From an uncultured Curvibacter sp. (GTDB lineage: Bacteria; Pseudomonadota; Gammaproteobacteria; Burkholderiales; Burkholderiaceae_C): 64,000 nt of DNA. Every line of letters starts with the position of its first letter. Positions within the stretch are counted from its first letter, which is position 1. A model generated the notes under the pieces. The model worked only from the letters and a program-made list of their open reading frames with translations, was not told the DNA's origin and made no database searches. Below, piece after piece: positions 17,146 through 27,463 of the stretch. The translations under genes and the position numbers were made by a program. The stretch spans positions 21,450-85,449 of the forward strand of contig CAIKMN010000027.1 of the NCBI GenBank assembly GCA_903828535.1, written 5' to 3'.

Positions 17146-17427
17146 ATGAGCAACCCTGAACGCGCCTTCCAAGTCAAACTCGCCAGCACCGGCCAAATCA
17201 TTGACGTGGCGGCCGATGAGTCCGTGGCCCAAGCCTTATTGAAGGCCGGCGTTGACCTGATGACTTCTTGCGAACAGGGCGTTTGCGGCACCTGCATGAC
17301 CGGCGTCATCGAGGGCATTCCCGACCACCGCGACAGCTATTTGGTGCCCGAAGAGCAAGCCCAAAACGACGTCTTTATGCCCTGCTGCTCTCGCGCCAAA
17401 AGCGATCTGCTCGTGATTGACCTGTAA
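17146..17427 (+). CDS. Stand-alone plant-type [2Fe-2S] ferredoxin (VanB C-terminal domain only)
   Basis: A 93-residue protein equal to the C-terminal ferredoxin domain of VanB-type reductases. The cluster motif is 'SCEQGVCGTCMTG' with the fourth cysteine in 'FMPCCSRAKSDLLVIDL', separated by 'IEGIPDHRDSYLVPEEQ'. The FMN- and NAD-binding domains that precede it in VanB (about 220 residues) are absent, and upstream sequence belongs to the oxygenase. It therefore needs a reductase encoded elsewhere. The ribosome site is weak, so coupling with the oxygenase gene is likely. Confidence 0.87.
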   Translation: MSNPERAFQVKLASTGQIIDVAADESVAQALLKAGVDLMTSCEQGVCGTCMTGVIEGIPDHRDSYLVPEEQAQNDVFMPCCSRAKSDLLVIDL

Positions 17428-17457
17428 TCAGAGTTTTGATCAGAACTGAGGTCAAAC

Positions 17458-18327
17458 TCAGCTGCCGCTCTCGAGCGCAAAGGCCGCGTTCGCGTCTTGC
17501 CCCAGCAACGCCACCATCTGCGGCAAAGCCAATTTGAGTTGGTCTTTCAAGGTGTAGGGCGGGTTGATCAAGAACATGCCACTGGCGGCCAGGCCTTGGC
17601 CGATCTTGCCGCCCTTGACGCTCAGCGTGGCATGGAGCCATGGCTTGTTGAGTTTGGTGGCCATGGTCTTGAGGCGCTTGGGCAAATCGTGCGCTTCGGT
17701 GCGGGGGATGATGGGGTACCAAATGGCAAAGGTCCCGGTCACCAAACGGCGCAGGCCCTCGGCCACCATGTCTTGTACGCGGCCGTAATCGGTTTTGAGT
17801 TCGTAACTGGGGTCGCACAACACCAAAGCCCGGCGTGAGGGAGGGGGCAAAAACTTTTTGATGCCCTCAAACCCGTCTTCGACCAGCACCGCCACTTGGC
17901 GGCCGGCTTCCAACTGGGCCAAGTTGCCACTCAAGGCGCGCGAGTCGGTGGGGTGTAACTCGAAGGCTTTCAAGCGGTCTCGGTCGCCAATGAGTTTTTG
18001 AATGATGAACGGCGACCCTGGGTAGACCTTGATGTCGGGGCCGTTGTTAAAGCCTTGAATCATTTCAAGGTAATCGGCCAAGACAGGGGCCAAAGTCACC
18101 GATTTTTTGTCCGCTTCAAGGGCCAGTTTTTGCACGCCTTCGGCGGATTCCCCGCTTTTGTTGGCATAGTCGCCATCGAGTCGGTACAAGCCGGCGCCGG
18201 CGTGGGTGTCGATGACGTTGAGCGCGGCGTCCTTTTCGGTCATGTAGCGCAGGACGGCGATCAAGATCGTGTGTTTGAGCACATCGGCATGGTTGCCGGC
18301 GTGAAAGGCGTGGCGGTAACTGAACAT
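17458..18327 (-). CDS. rlmJ: 23S rRNA (adenine-2030-N6)-methyltransferase
   Basis: SAM-dependent methyltransferase of A2030 in 23S rRNA. The signature N-terminus MFSYRHAFHAGNHADVLKH fixes the start at 18327; the track's 14 extra residues are dropped. Other parts are 'VIDTHAGAGLYRLDG' (motif I) and 'ALVLCDPSYE' (motif IV, usually DPPYE). It has 289 residues, the expected size. It is divergent from rplM; their promoters share the 18327-18381 region. Confidence 0.93.
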   Translation of the reverse strand: MFSYRHAFHAGNHADVLKHTILIAVLRYMTEKDAALNVIDTHAGAGLYRLDGDYANKSGESAEGVQKLALEADKKSVTLAPVLADYLEMIQGFNNGPDIKVYPGSPFIIQKLIGDRDRLKAFELHPTDSRALSGNLAQLEAGRQVAVLVEDGFEGIKKFLPPPSRRALVLCDPSYELKTDYGRVQDMVAEGLRRLVTGTFAIWYPIIPRTEAHDLPKRLKTMATKLNKPWLHATLSVKGGKIGQGLAASGMFLINPPYTLKDQLKLALPQMVALLGQDANAAFALESGS

Positions 18328-18344
18328 ACGCAGATGGTAACCCC

Positions 18345-18374
18345 TTGCGGCGGGTTCACTAAAAGTCATATAAT
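18345..18374 (+). promoter_or_regulatory. Promoter of rplM-rpsI
   Basis: TTGCGG (18345-18350) and a perfect TATAAT (18369-18374) are separated by 18 bases. Transcription would begin near 18381, giving a 120-base leader before rplM. Confidence 0.7.
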
Positions 18375-18380
18375 GACGGG

Positions 18381-18500
18381 CTTCGCAGCGTTTTTGGCCC
18401 CGCGGCGGAGTTGAATTTAACCATTCACGCCCACCTAAGAGGTTCCCATCAGAGGAACGCCGACCGTGGAAAAGGGCCTGATTCCTCTCGAAAGCTTAAT
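18381..18500 (+). promoter_or_regulatory. rplM leader with alternative hairpins
   Basis: AGAGGAA (18451-18457) can pair with TTCCTCT (18482-18488), a perfect seven-base helix close to the start codon at 18501. Part of the same strand, GGAAC (18454-18458), can instead pair with GTTCC (18442-18446). The two structures exclude each other. This suits autogenous control by L13, which is known for L13 leaders in other bacteria, but no binding site was demonstrated. Confidence 0.4.
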
Positions 18501-18929
18501 ATGACTACGTTCAGCGCAAAACCCGCTGACGTGAAGCACGAGTGGTTTGTGATTGACGCCACCGATAAGGTGCTCGGACGGGTTGCCAGCGAAGTCGCCC
18601 TCCGTTTGCGTGGTAAACACAAAGCCATTTATACGCCTCACGTCGATACCGGTGACTTCATCGTCATCATCAACGCCGCGCAACTGCGCGTGACCGGTGC
18701 CAAATCTTTAGACAAGATTTACTACCGTCACTCCGGTTTTCCTGGTGGCATCACAGCGACCAACTTCCGCGACATGCAAGCCAAACACCCCGGCCGCGCT
18801 TTGGAAAAAGCCGTCAAGGGCATGCTGCCCAAGGGCCCGCTTGGCTACGCGATGATCAAAAAGCTCAAGGTTTATGGCGGTGCTGAGCATCCCCATGCCG
18901 CCCAACAGCCTAAAGTGCTGGAAATCTAA
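18501..18929 (+). CDS. rplM: 50S ribosomal protein L13
   Basis: Early-assembly 50S protein. From the ATG at 18501 it has 142 residues, the same as E. coli L13. Family parts are '[19 protein letters not shown]', 'GDFIVIINA', '[10 protein letters not shown]' and '[20 protein letters not shown]'. The track start at 18411 adds leader sequence. It is first in the rplM-rpsI unit, nine bases from rpsI. Confidence 0.97.
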   Translation: MTTFSAKPADVKHEWFVIDATDKVLGRVASEVALRLRGKHKAIYTPHVDTGDFIVIINAAQLRVTGAKSLDKIYYRHSGFPGGITATNFRDMQAKHPGRALEKAVKGMLPKGPLGYAMIKKLKVYGGAEHPHAAQQPKVLEI

Positions 18930-18938
18930 GGAGCCGAC

Positions 18939-19331
18939 ATGATTGGTGAATGGAACAATGGCACCGGCCGTCGCAAATCCAGCGTCGCTCGTGTGTTTCT
19001 GAAAAAAGGCACTGGCAAGATCACAGTGAATGGCAAGGATATTCAGGCTTATTTCGGCCGCGAAACCTCCATCATGATCGCCAAGCAACCCCTGTTTTTG
19101 ACCAACCACGTTGAAACGTTTGATATTCAAATCAACGTTCATGGCGGTGGCGAATCCGGCCAAGCCGGTGCAGCCCGTCACGGCATCACACGTGCTTTGA
19201 TCGACTACGACGCCACGCTGAAACCCGCCCTGAGCCAAGCCGGCTTCGTGACGCGTGACGCCCGCGAAGTGGAACGTAAAAAGGTCGGTCTGCGTTCTGC
19301 ACGCCGCGCCAAGCAGTTCAGCAAGCGTTAA
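18939..19331 (+). CDS. rpsI: 30S ribosomal protein S9
   Basis: A 130-residue 30S protein whose C-terminal basic tail reaches the P site (ends '[12 protein letters not shown]'). '[21 protein letters not shown]' at the N-terminus and '[19 protein letters not shown]' in the middle are diagnostic. It starts at ATG after AAGGAG and is followed by a strong intrinsic terminator. Confidence 0.97.
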   Translation: MIGEWNNGTGRRKSSVARVFLKKGTGKITVNGKDIQAYFGRETSIMIAKQPLFLTNHVETFDIQINVHGGGESGQAGAARHGITRALIDYDATLKPALSQAGFVTRDAREVERKKVGLRSARRAKQFSKR

Positions 19332-19362
19332 TCTTTTTCAGGTTACCGTTTTGTTCAAAAAA

Positions 19363-19387
19363 GCCGCTGTTTTCAGCGGCTTTTTTT
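19363..19387 (+). terminator. Intrinsic terminator of rplM-rpsI
   Basis: GCCGCTG (19363-19369), a four-base loop, then CAGCGGC (19374-19380), with seven T downstream and six A upstream. It is the clearest intrinsic terminator on the plus strand of the window. Confidence 0.95.
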
Positions 19388-19516
19388 GTGGCTCTGGGTC
19401 GCATTTTTTGCTTTGCATGCCCCTGATGCCCACGCGGGCTTTATGGGTTTACCCGCAATTCCCGACTGAATTGCTGTAGTATTAGAACCGTTTAGAAGTT
19501 AGTTTTGGAGAGAACC

Positions 19517-19897
19517 ATGAGCGCTGTTGCCGAACAAACCGTTGCCGATTCGATGCCCACCCAGATGCCCGACCCGATTGTCTTCACCGACAGCGCGGCG
19601 GCCAAAGTGGCTGATCTGATCGCCGAGGAAGGCAACCCCGATTTGAAGCTCCGCGTTTTCGTGCAAGGCGGCGGTTGCTCGGGCTTTCAATATGGTTTCA
19701 CCTTCGACGAAATCACCAACGAAGACGACACCACCATGACCAAAAATGGTGTGTCCTTGCTGATCGATGCCATGAGCTACCAATACCTCATTGGTGCTGA
19801 AATCGACTACAAAGAAGACCTGCAAGGCGCCCAGTTCGTCATCAAAAACCCCAACGCCACGACCACCTGCGGTTGTGGTTCGAGCTTCTCCGTTTAA
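19517..19897 (+). CDS. erpA: Iron-sulfur cluster insertion protein ErpA
   Basis: A-type carrier that hands [Fe-S] clusters to apoproteins. The three ligand cysteines are seen in '[13 protein letters not shown]' and '[11 protein letters not shown]'. GGAGAG precedes the ATG at 19517 (126 residues); the track begins at an upstream TTG. The stop overlaps the convergent anmK stop by four bases. Confidence 0.93.
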   Translation: MSAVAEQTVADSMPTQMPDPIVFTDSAAAKVADLIAEEGNPDLKLRVFVQGGGCSGFQYGFTFDEITNEDDTTMTKNGVSLLIDAMSYQYLIGAEIDYKEDLQGAQFVIKNPNATTTCGCGSSFSV

Positions 19898-21126
19898 ACC
19901 GCCGACGCAGGGTAAATCGCGCCCAGCACCCGCGGGCCGCGCGCGCCAGTCACCGCCGGCAAATTGCTGGTGCGCCCGAGCCAAGTCTGCCGCGCCAACC
20001 AAGCAAAAGCCACCGCTTCCACTTGCAAAGCGGGAATGCCAGCAGCGTCTGAAGAAACCACTTCGACTTCAGGCAGATGCACTTGCAAGCGCCGCATCAA
20101 CGCTTGGTTCAAAGCGCCGCCACCACAGACAAGCAAACGCTTGGGGCTGGCCGTGGCGGGGTGGGTGTTTTGCTGAGCCCCGTCCATCAAAATCCCGTCC
20201 CTCAAAGCCCCGTCCCTCAGCGCTTTTGCGCTGGACCATGCGGTCAATTCGGTCAGCGTGGCCTGAACATCTTGCGGTCGCACAGGGTTCGAAGCCATGG
20301 CCTGTTCAGCAAACGGGGCCAGCTTCGCCGCCAGCCAACGGGCATTGAACAGGTCACGCCCCGTGCTTTTGGGCGGGTTTTGCTGAAAAAACGGCTCTTG
20401 TTGCAGGGCCTGCAACAAAGGGGCCAAAACCGCCCCGGAGGCTGCCCATGCACCGTCGCGGTCAAAAGCAGCGCCTGTGTGCAACTGACACCAATGGTCC
20501 ATCAAGGCGTTGCCGGGGCCAGTGTCAAAACCAAGCACACCATCGCCCAGCAAAGTCAGGTTCGCTATGCCCCCAATGTTCAGGACCGCCGTGGCCTCGT
20601 TGGGTTTGCCAAACACCTCCGCATGGAAGGCGGGCACCAAGGGCGCGCCTTGACCGCCAGCGGCCACATCGCGGCTTCGAAAATCGGCCACCACGGCGAT
20701 GCCCGTCAACTCGGCCAGCAGCGCCGGGTTGTTGAGTTGCAGGGTGTAGCCCGTGCCGTCGTGCGCTTGGGGTTGGTGGCGCACGGTTTGTCCGTGTGCA
20801 CCAATGGCCGTGACTTGTTCGGCGCTCGAACCCGTTTGCGTTAGCAATTGCTGCACAACTTCTGCATAAGCGCGGGCCAATTGATTGGCGGCCAAAGCGG
20901 CGCGGTGAAGCTCGTTGTCGCTTGGGCTGTTCAAGTCCAGCAGCGCTTGTTTGAACTCGGGCTTAAAAGGCAGGGCCACATGGGCCAAGGTGCGTACCTG
21001 GGTTCGGGCTGAAGTCTGTCCAGTACCTGGGGTTGAAGGGTGCGCGTCATTCAACTCGCAAAGAACACCATCAACGCCGTCGAGCGACGTGCCTGACATC
21101 AGGCCAATGAATCGCTGTGTGCTCAA
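19894..21126 (-). CDS. anmK: Anhydro-N-acetylmuramic acid kinase
   Basis: Cell-wall recycling kinase that converts anhydro-MurNAc to MurNAc-6-P. It has 410 residues; E. coli has 369. The N-terminus '[20 protein letters not shown]' is diagnostic; also '[11 protein letters not shown]', '[12 protein letters not shown]' and '[14 protein letters not shown]'. A low-complexity insert '[23 protein letters not shown]' near 305-330 contributes to the extra length. It lies four bases below the M23 peptidase gene, so both cell-wall enzymes are one transcript. Confidence 0.95.
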   Translation of the reverse strand: MSTQRFIGLMSGTSLDGVDGVLCELNDAHPSTPGTGQTSARTQVRTLAHVALPFKPEFKQALLDLNSPSDNELHRAALAANQLARAYAEVVQQLLTQTGSSAEQVTAIGAHGQTVRHQPQAHDGTGYTLQLNNPALLAELTGIAVVADFRSRDVAAGGQGAPLVPAFHAEVFGKPNEATAVLNIGGIANLTLLGDGVLGFDTGPGNALMDHWCQLHTGAAFDRDGAWAASGAVLAPLLQALQQEPFFQQNPPKSTGRDLFNARWLAAKLAPFAEQAMASNPVRPQDVQATLTELTAWSSAKALRDGALRDGILMDGAQQNTHPATASPKRLLVCGGGALNQALMRRLQVHLPEVEVVSSDAAGIPALQVEAVAFAWLARQTWLGRTSNLPAVTGARGPRVLGAIYPASAV

Positions 21127-21129
21127 AGC

Positions 21130-22584
21130 TCAGTCGAGGTGGGGGGTGAGGGTGTTGCTGGCGACTTGCGCCAATTGCTGACGCGTCACGCCGGCCAACT
21201 TGTTAAAGTAGGGGCGCGCTTCAGGGGACAGCGGCACCGATTCGCTGGCGCGGGCAATGGTCAAGGGGTCTTTGTGGTGGCCATTGACGCGGAACTCAAA
21301 GTGCAAATGCGGACCCGTGGCCCAACCCGTCGAACCCACGGCACCGAGGTTTTGACCTTGGGCCACCGATTGGCCTTTGCGAACGGCCATTTGGCTCAAG
21401 TGGGCATAAACGGTCATTTGACCGCCACTGTGTTTGACCATTACCACATTGCCATAACCGTTTTGAACACCGGCAAAGTCAACGGTGCCATCGCCCACGC
21501 AGCGCACGGGCGTGCCGGTGGGCGCGCCAAAGTCGGTACCTAAATGGGCTTTCCATGTTTGAAAAATGGGATGGAATCGCATTTGAAAACCGCTGGTCAC
21601 TCGAGAAAAGGGCACGGGCGAGGCCAAGAAAGCGTGGCGCAGGCTCTTGCCGTCCAAGGTGTAATAGCCCCCTTTTTGCAAGGGCTGGGTGGGGTCTTGA
21701 AACCAGACCGATTGGTAAGTTTTGCCACGATTCACAAATTCAGCGCTCAACACGCGGCCAGATTTGACCATTTCGCCATCGGCCTCCAGGGTTTCGTACA
21801 CCACCGAGAACCGGTCGCCCTTTTGCAAGCTGCGTTGAAAGTCAATGTCGCCACTGAAAATCTCGGCCAGTTGGGTGGCGACGCTGTCTGGAATGCGCGC
21901 GGCGTCGGTGGCCGCGAACAAATTGCTTTTGATGGTGCCGCTGGCAATGGCCTGATTGGCGATCAAAGGCGCTGAATCCAATCGGCTGGTGAAGCGACCC
22001 TCGGTGGTTTTTTCAATCACCAAGCGCAGAAATTGGCCGCCTCTATTGCTGGTGCTGCCGTCATCCAAGCCCCAGCGGGCGGTCAGCTTGACCAAGCGTT
22101 GGTCGTCACTGGCCTCTGCAATCAGGTTGCGGCCAGCGCGGCCCAAAAGGTTTTTTTGAACCAAGCGGTCACTTCGCAAAAAGGCAGCAGCTTGAACATC
22201 ACTCACGCCCAAACCGCGCAACAAGGCGTCGGCGTTGTCACCGCTGCGGCTGATGCCCGAGCGGTAGAGGTTGAAGTGCGGCGCCTGGTCTAAAGCCTTT
22301 ATTTGCTCGGCCAACTGCGGCAACTCAAGGGAGGTTTCCACCTGATGGACGGGCTGCAATGCGATATCGGGGCCAAAGTTGGCCACACTGGCCACTGCAA
22401 AGGCAAAACTGCCAGCCAATGTCAGCACGGCGCCGCCGCCGATGCGCACCTGTTTGGGGTGCTCACCCAGCCAAGCCAGGGTCTGCTGCAAAGCGGGCTG
22501 CCCCTGCGCATGCCAAAAAGCCAGCCATTGGCTTTGCACCTTGGCTTTGGCATGGGACAACGCTTGCGAGCAGTTGATTTTCAA
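21130..22584 (-). CDS. M23-family peptidoglycan peptidase (MepM-like)
   Basis: Membrane-anchored zinc endopeptidase that cuts cell-wall cross-links. About 484 residues. I take the TTG at 22584, six bases after AGGA, because the track's extension to 23349 crosses tyrS. One N-terminal membrane segment (GGGAVLTLAGSFAFAVASVANFG), an OapA/LysM-like middle and the LytM domain follow: 'HLGTDFGAPTGTPVRCVGDG' and 'TGPHLHFEFRVNG' give the zinc ligands H, D and HxH. It is operonic with anmK and divergent from tyrS. Confidence 0.88.
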   Translation of the reverse strand: MKINCSQALSHAKAKVQSQWLAFWHAQGQPALQQTLAWLGEHPKQVRIGGGAVLTLAGSFAFAVASVANFGPDIALQPVHQVETSLELPQLAEQIKALDQAPHFNLYRSGISRSGDNADALLRGLGVSDVQAAAFLRSDRLVQKNLLGRAGRNLIAEASDDQRLVKLTARWGLDDGSTSNRGGQFLRLVIEKTTEGRFTSRLDSAPLIANQAIASGTIKSNLFAATDAARIPDSVATQLAEIFSGDIDFQRSLQKGDRFSVVYETLEADGEMVKSGRVLSAEFVNRGKTYQSVWFQDPTQPLQKGGYYTLDGKSLRHAFLASPVPFSRVTSGFQMRFHPIFQTWKAHLGTDFGAPTGTPVRCVGDGTVDFAGVQNGYGNVVMVKHSGGQMTVYAHLSQMAVRKGQSVAQGQNLGAVGSTGWATGPHLHFEFRVNGHHKDPLTIARASESVPLSPEARPYFNKLAGVTRQQLAQVASNTLTPHLD

Positions 22585-22683
22585 GAACAATCCTGGTTGA
22601 ACCCCACGTAAAATCGGGGGAAACAATGAGCAAACGGCGAGTATAGCGGTTAGCCGTTGCCTGACAAATCGGTAAAAATCCTT

Positions 22684-23907
22684 ATGAATCAAGCTTCTGA
22701 CTCTCTTTCCAGTGCGGTGCAGCACGCCCTCCAAGTCACGTTGCGGGGCTGCGAGGAATTGCTGCCCCAAGAGGCTTGGATTAAAAAGCTGGTTCAGTCC
22801 GAGGCCAGCGGTGTGCCCCTGCGAATCAAACTGGGGTTGGACCCCACGGCCCCCGACATTCATTTGGGGCACACCGTTGTGCTCAACAAGTTGCGCCAAT
22901 TGCAAGACTTGGGACACACCGTCATCTTCCTGATTGGCGACTTCACCAGCATGATCGGCGACCCCTCGGGCCGCAACAGCACCCGTCCTCCGCTCACGGC
23001 TGAGCAAATCAAGGCCAACGCCGAAACCTACTACCGCCAAGCCAGCCTGGTGCTGGACCCGGCCAAAACCGAAGTGCGTTACAACAGCGAATGGAGTGAT
23101 GCCTTGGGCGCACGGGGCATGATTCAGCTGTCGGCCAAGTACACCGTGGCCCGCATGATGGAGCGTGACGACTTTCACAAACGCTTCACCAGCGGCCAAT
23201 CCATCAGCGTGCACGAGTTTTTGTACCCCCTCATGCAGGGCTACGACTCGGTCGCCCTCAAAAGCGATTTGGAGCTCGGTGGCACCGACCAAAAATTCAA
23301 CCTCTTGATGGGCCGCCACCTGCAACAAGAGTTCAGCCAAGCGCCGCAATGCATTTTGACCATGCCCTTGCTCGAGGGCTTGGACGGCGTGGACAAGATG
23401 TCCAAAAGCAAAAACAACTACATCGGCATCAGCGAAGACGCCAACACCATGTTCGCCAAGGTGCTCTCCATTTCAGACGTCCTGATGTGGCGCTGGTACA
23501 CGCTGTTGTCCTTCAAGTCTGAGGCCGACATTGCAGCGCTCAAAGCCGAGGTCGATGGCGGGCGCAACCCCAAAGACGCCAAGGTGGCCTTGGCCAAAGA
23601 AATCACGGCGCGCTTTCACAGCGCCGCTGCCGCCGATGCGGCCGAGCAAGACTTCATCAACCGCAGCAAAGGCGGTGTGCCCGATGACTTGCCGCAAGTT
23701 CAAATCAGCGGGGCCCCGATGGGCATTGCCACACTGCTCAAAGCGGCCGGCATGGCGCCCTCGACCAGCGAAGCCTCACGGCTGATTGACGGCGCCGGCG
23801 TGCGCGTGGACTCGAACGTCGTCAGCGACAAAAGCCTGAAGCTCGCTGCGGGCACTTACGTGATTCAGGTCGGGAAGCGCAAATTTGCCCAAGTTCATTT
23901 GGCTTGA
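22684..23907 (+). CDS. tyrS: Tyrosyl-tRNA synthetase
   Basis: Class I synthetase of 407 residues from the ATG at 22684 (the track start adds nine residues). HIGH-type motif '[11 protein letters not shown]' near residue 57 and '[11 protein letters not shown]' near 238, with a C-terminal S4 RNA-binding domain (near 345-405). The spacing is that of the TyrZ-like branch common in betaproteobacteria. No T-box or strong ribosome site is seen. Confidence 0.96.
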   Translation: MNQASDSLSSAVQHALQVTLRGCEELLPQEAWIKKLVQSEASGVPLRIKLGLDPTAPDIHLGHTVVLNKLRQLQDLGHTVIFLIGDFTSMIGDPSGRNSTRPPLTAEQIKANAETYYRQASLVLDPAKTEVRYNSEWSDALGARGMIQLSAKYTVARMMERDDFHKRFTSGQSISVHEFLYPLMQGYDSVALKSDLELGGTDQKFNLLMGRHLQQEFSQAPQCILTMPLLEGLDGVDKMSKSKNNYIGISEDANTMFAKVLSISDVLMWRWYTLLSFKSEADIAALKAEVDGGRNPKDAKVALAKEITARFHSAAAADAAEQDFINRSKGGVPDDLPQVQISGAPMGIATLLKAAGMAPSTSEASRLIDGAGVRVDSNVVSDKSLKLAAGTYVIQVGKRKFAQVHLA

Positions 23908-23982
23908 TTCATGCGTCAATCATGACCCACGGCAAGCCGCATTCAGCTTTACGTTTCGGTGTGTAAAATTGTCAAATTAAAA

Positions 23983-25467
23983 ATGAATCAAGACAATTCT
24001 TCAAAACGGGGCGCTTTGCCTCTCAGTGTCGTCGTCATGGCCGCTGGCAAGGGCACCCGCATGAAAAGCGAGCGACCCAAGGTGTTGCACCGCATTGCGG
24101 GGCGCGCCATGCTCAGCCATGTGCTGGCCACGGTGGAACCACTGGCCGCCGCGAATGCCTTGCAAAGAGTGGTCGTTGTGACGGGTCACGGCGCTGAGGC
24201 GGTCGAAGCCCATCTGTCCGGCAGCCCTTTGCATGCCAAGCACCTGCTCGAATTTGCCCGTCAAATGCCCCAACTCGGCACCGGTCATGCCGTGCAACAG
24301 GCGGTCCCGCATTTGCCCGACAGCGGCGTGGTGGTCATCTTGAATGGCGACGTGCCCTTGATTCAAGCCGAGACCGTGCAGGCGCTGATTCAGGCTTCGG
24401 CGGGTCACAAGTTGGCGCTCCTCACCATCGAGTTGCAAGACCCCACGGGGTATGGCCGCATCCTTCGTCAAAAGAAGGGCTCTGATAATGAAAGCGCTGA
24501 AAACGCTCCGGTGCAGGCCATCGTCGAACACAAAGACGCCACGCCCGATCAGCGCGCCATTCAAGAAATTTACACCGGCATCATGGCCGCTCCAGCCCAA
24601 TGGCTCAAAAAGGCGGTTTCACAACTGCAAAATAACAACAGCCAAGGCGAGTTTTATTTGACCGACATCGTCGCCATGGCCGTCGCCGAGGGCCTGCCCG
24701 TGGTCGGCCAACGCACCACCGACGAGGTGCAGGTGGCGGGTGTCAACAGCCCCGTGCAACTGGCCGAACTGGAGCGCGCTTTTCAAGAGCGCCAAGCCAA
24801 GGCCTTCATGGAGGCCGGCGTGCGCTTGGCCGACCCGGCCCGCTTTGATGTGCGCGGCAACTTGGTGTGCGGCAGCGATGTCGACATTGACATCAACTGC
24901 ATTTTCGAAGGCCAAGTGCACTTGGGCAACCGCGTGCGCGTGGGGGCCCACTGCTACATTGCCAATGTGCAAATTGCCGACGACGCCGTCATCCATCCCT
25001 TCACCCATATTGATGGAGAAAAACCGGGCGTGGTGGTGGGCGAGGGTGCTTTGATTGGCCCCTTCGCGCGGCTTCGGCCCGGTGCGGTGTTGGGCGCCGA
25101 GGTGCACATCGGCAACTTTGTTGAAGTTAAGAACGCCACCCTCGCCAAAGGCGCCAAGGCCAACCACTTGGCCTACCTGGGCGACGCGACCGTCGGCGAA
25201 CGCGTCAACTACGGCGCTGGCAGCATCACCGCCAACTACGACGGCGCCAACAAGCACCGCACGGTCATTGAGGCCGATGTCCATGTGGGTTCCAACAGCG
25301 TGCTGGTGGCGCCAATCACCTTGGGCGCGGGCGGCACCGTCGGCGCGGGCTCGGTGGTTTCCAAAGACACGCCGCCCGGGGCTTTGACCGTCACCCGGGC
25401 GCGCCAAACCAGCTTGGCCAATTGGTCGCGTCCGATCAAGGCGTCCAGCGTCAAAACCAAAAAGTAA
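23983..25467 (+). CDS. glmU: Bifunctional GlmU (UDP-GlcNAc synthesis)
   Basis: Acetylates glucosamine-1-P and couples it to UTP. The N-terminal pyrophosphorylase domain has 'VVMAAGKGTRMKSERPKVLH', and the C-terminal left-handed beta helix carries acetyltransferase hexapeptide repeats ('HIGNFVEVKN', 'NYGAGSITANYDGANKHRT'). At 494 residues it is longer than E. coli's 456, because of an N-terminal tail, an insert near 160-172 (KKGSDNESAENAP) and a basic tail. The upstream TGTGTAAAAT could be an extended -10. glmS follows 12 bases later. Confidence 0.95.
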   Translation: MNQDNSSKRGALPLSVVVMAAGKGTRMKSERPKVLHRIAGRAMLSHVLATVEPLAAANALQRVVVVTGHGAEAVEAHLSGSPLHAKHLLEFARQMPQLGTGHAVQQAVPHLPDSGVVVILNGDVPLIQAETVQALIQASAGHKLALLTIELQDPTGYGRILRQKKGSDNESAENAPVQAIVEHKDATPDQRAIQEIYTGIMAAPAQWLKKAVSQLQNNNSQGEFYLTDIVAMAVAEGLPVVGQRTTDEVQVAGVNSPVQLAELERAFQERQAKAFMEAGVRLADPARFDVRGNLVCGSDVDIDINCIFEGQVHLGNRVRVGAHCYIANVQIADDAVIHPFTHIDGEKPGVVVGEGALIGPFARLRPGAVLGAEVHIGNFVEVKNATLAKGAKANHLAYLGDATVGERVNYGAGSITANYDGANKHRTVIEADVHVGSNSVLVAPITLGAGGTVGAGSVVSKDTPPGALTVTRARQTSLANWSRPIKASSVKTKK

Positions 25468-25479
25468 GGTTTCGTTTTT

Positions 25480-27447
25480 ATGTGTGGCATCGTCGCCGCG
25501 GTTTCAAACCGCAACATCGTCCCCCTCTTGCTGCAGGGCCTGCAACGCCTGGAATACCGTGGCTACGACTCCTGCGGCGTGGCGGTTTGGCAAGACGGCT
25601 TAAAGCGCGGGCGCAGCACGGCCCGCGTGGCCGAGCTCTCTTTGCAACTCGAGGCCGACGGCGTTCAGGGCGGCACCGGCATTGCCCACACCCGATGGGC
25701 CACCCATGGCGTGCCCGCGGTGGTCAACGCCCACCCGCACTTCAGCCACGGGCCCCAGAACTTGACCCCTTCTGGCGATGCTGACGGCGCCCGTGTCGCC
25801 TTGGTGCACAACGGCATCATTGAAAACCACGACGAATTGCGTGCCCAACTCCAGGCCAAGGGCTATGTTTTCACCAGCCAAACCGACACCGAAGTCATCG
25901 TTCATTTGATCGACAGCGTCTACCAAAGCCTCAGCGCTCAAACTGGTCAAGGTGACTTGCTGAAGGCCGTGCAACTGGCGGTTCAGCAACTGCACGGCGC
26001 CTACGCCATTGCTGTGTTCCATCAAAACGAGCCCAAACGGGTGGTGGGCGCGCGCGCCGGGTCGCCCCTGATCTTGGGCGTTGGGTCTGACAAATCGGGC
26101 GCTTGGGTTGAAAACTTTTTGGCCAGCGACGCCATGGCCTTGGCCGGCGTGACCGACCAAATTGTTTACTTAGAGGAAGGCGACGTGGTCGACCTCCAAC
26201 CCAACGGCTACACGGTGTTCGGTCGAACCGGAGCCGTGGCCGGAACTGGTTCTGCTGCCCCTGCCGCTGCCGCTGCCGCACTCGCCTTTGCCCAGGTTGA
26301 GCGGCCCGTGCGAACCGTGCAAGCCCACAGCGGCGCGGCCGAGTTGGGCCCTTATCGCCATTACATGCAAAAGGAAATTTTTGAGCAACCCCGCGCGCTC
26401 GCTGACACTTTGGAAGGCGTTGAGGGCATCGTGCCCGAGTTGTTTGACCCCATTGACGGCCCCGCCAAAGCCGCCAAAATTTTCAAAGACATTGACTCGG
26501 TCTTGATTCTCGCTTGTGGCACCAGCTACTACAGCGGTTGCACCGCCAAATACTGGCTCGAGGCCATTGCCAAAATCCCGACCCAAGTCGAAATTGCCAG
26601 CGAGTACCGCTACCGCGAATCCGTGCCCAACCCGCGCACCTTGGTGGTCACCATTACCCAATCGGGTGAAACCGCCGACACCTTGGCAGCCCTGCGCCAC
26701 GCCCAAAGCCTCGGCATGGCCCACACCCTGACCATCTGCAACGTTTCCACCAGTGCCATGGTGCGCGAGTGCGAGTTGGCCTACATCACCCGGGCGGGCG
26801 CCGAGATCGGCGTGGCCTCCACCAAGGCCTTCAGCACCCAACTGGCGGGTTTGTTTTTGTTGACCCTGGCGCTGGCCAAAACCCGGGGTGCGCTCAGTGC
26901 GGCCGACGAAGCCCAACACCTCAAAGACCTGCGCCACTTGCCCGTCGCCTTGCAATCGGTGTTGGCCCTGGAGCCCCAACTCATCGCTTGGGCCGAAGAA
27001 TTCGCCCGCAAAGAAAACGCGTTGTTTTTGGGCCGGGGCCTGCATTACCCCATTGCGCTCGAAGGGGCGCTCAAACTCAAAGAAATCACCTACATCCACG
27101 CCGAAGCCTATGCCGCTGGCGAACTCAAACATGGCCCCTTGGCCTTGGTGACCAGCGACATGCCCGTCGTCGCCGTGGCGCCCAACGACGTGCTGATTGA
27201 AAAACTCAAGAGCAACCTGCAAGAAGTACGCGCTCGAGGGGGCGTGCTTTATGTGCTGGCCGATGGCGACTCGCGCCTCCAGGCCAGCGAGGGCGTCAAT
27301 GTCATTCGCATGCCGGAGCACTATGGGGCGCTCTCGCCCATTCTGCACGTGGTGCCCTTGCAATTGCTCGCCTACCACACCGCCTGCGCCCGCGGCACCG
27401 ACGTTGACAAGCCCCGTAATTTGGCGAAGTCAGTGACGGTGGAGTAA
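25480..27447 (+). CDS. glmS: Glutamine-fructose-6-phosphate aminotransferase
   Basis: Makes glucosamine-6-P, the entry to amino-sugar synthesis. Cys2 of [12 protein letters not shown] is the glutaminase nucleophile. Two SIS domains follow ('[10 protein letters not shown]', '[17 protein letters not shown]', '[20 protein letters not shown]') and the C-terminus is 'LAKSVTVE'. It has 655 residues against a usual 609; an Ala-rich insert near 247-275 ([22 protein letters not shown]) between the domains accounts for part. No glmS ribozyme is possible, as only 12 bases separate it from glmU. Confidence 0.96.
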   Translation: MCGIVAAVSNRNIVPLLLQGLQRLEYRGYDSCGVAVWQDGLKRGRSTARVAELSLQLEADGVQGGTGIAHTRWATHGVPAVVNAHPHFSHGPQNLTPSGDADGARVALVHNGIIENHDELRAQLQAKGYVFTSQTDTEVIVHLIDSVYQSLSAQTGQGDLLKAVQLAVQQLHGAYAIAVFHQNEPKRVVGARAGSPLILGVGSDKSGAWVENFLASDAMALAGVTDQIVYLEEGDVVDLQPNGYTVFGRTGAVAGTGSAAPAAAAAALAFAQVERPVRTVQAHSGAAELGPYRHYMQKEIFEQPRALADTLEGVEGIVPELFDPIDGPAKAAKIFKDIDSVLILACGTSYYSGCTAKYWLEAIAKIPTQVEIASEYRYRESVPNPRTLVVTITQSGETADTLAALRHAQSLGMAHTLTICNVSTSAMVRECELAYITRAGAEIGVASTKAFSTQLAGLFLLTLALAKTRGALSAADEAQHLKDLRHLPVALQSVLALEPQLIAWAEEFARKENALFLGRGLHYPIALEGALKLKEITYIHAEAYAAGELKHGPLALVTSDMPVVAVAPNDVLIEKLKSNLQEVRARGGVLYVLADGDSRLQASEGVNVIRMPEHYGALSPILHVVPLQLLAYHTACARGTDVDKPRNLAKSVTVE

Positions 27448-27463
27448 CGGGCCCGTGCCGTCA

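Noticed and set aside
25468-25479. glmS ribozyme
   Set aside because: Only 12 bases separate glmU and glmS; the ribozyme is also a feature of Gram-positive bacteria.
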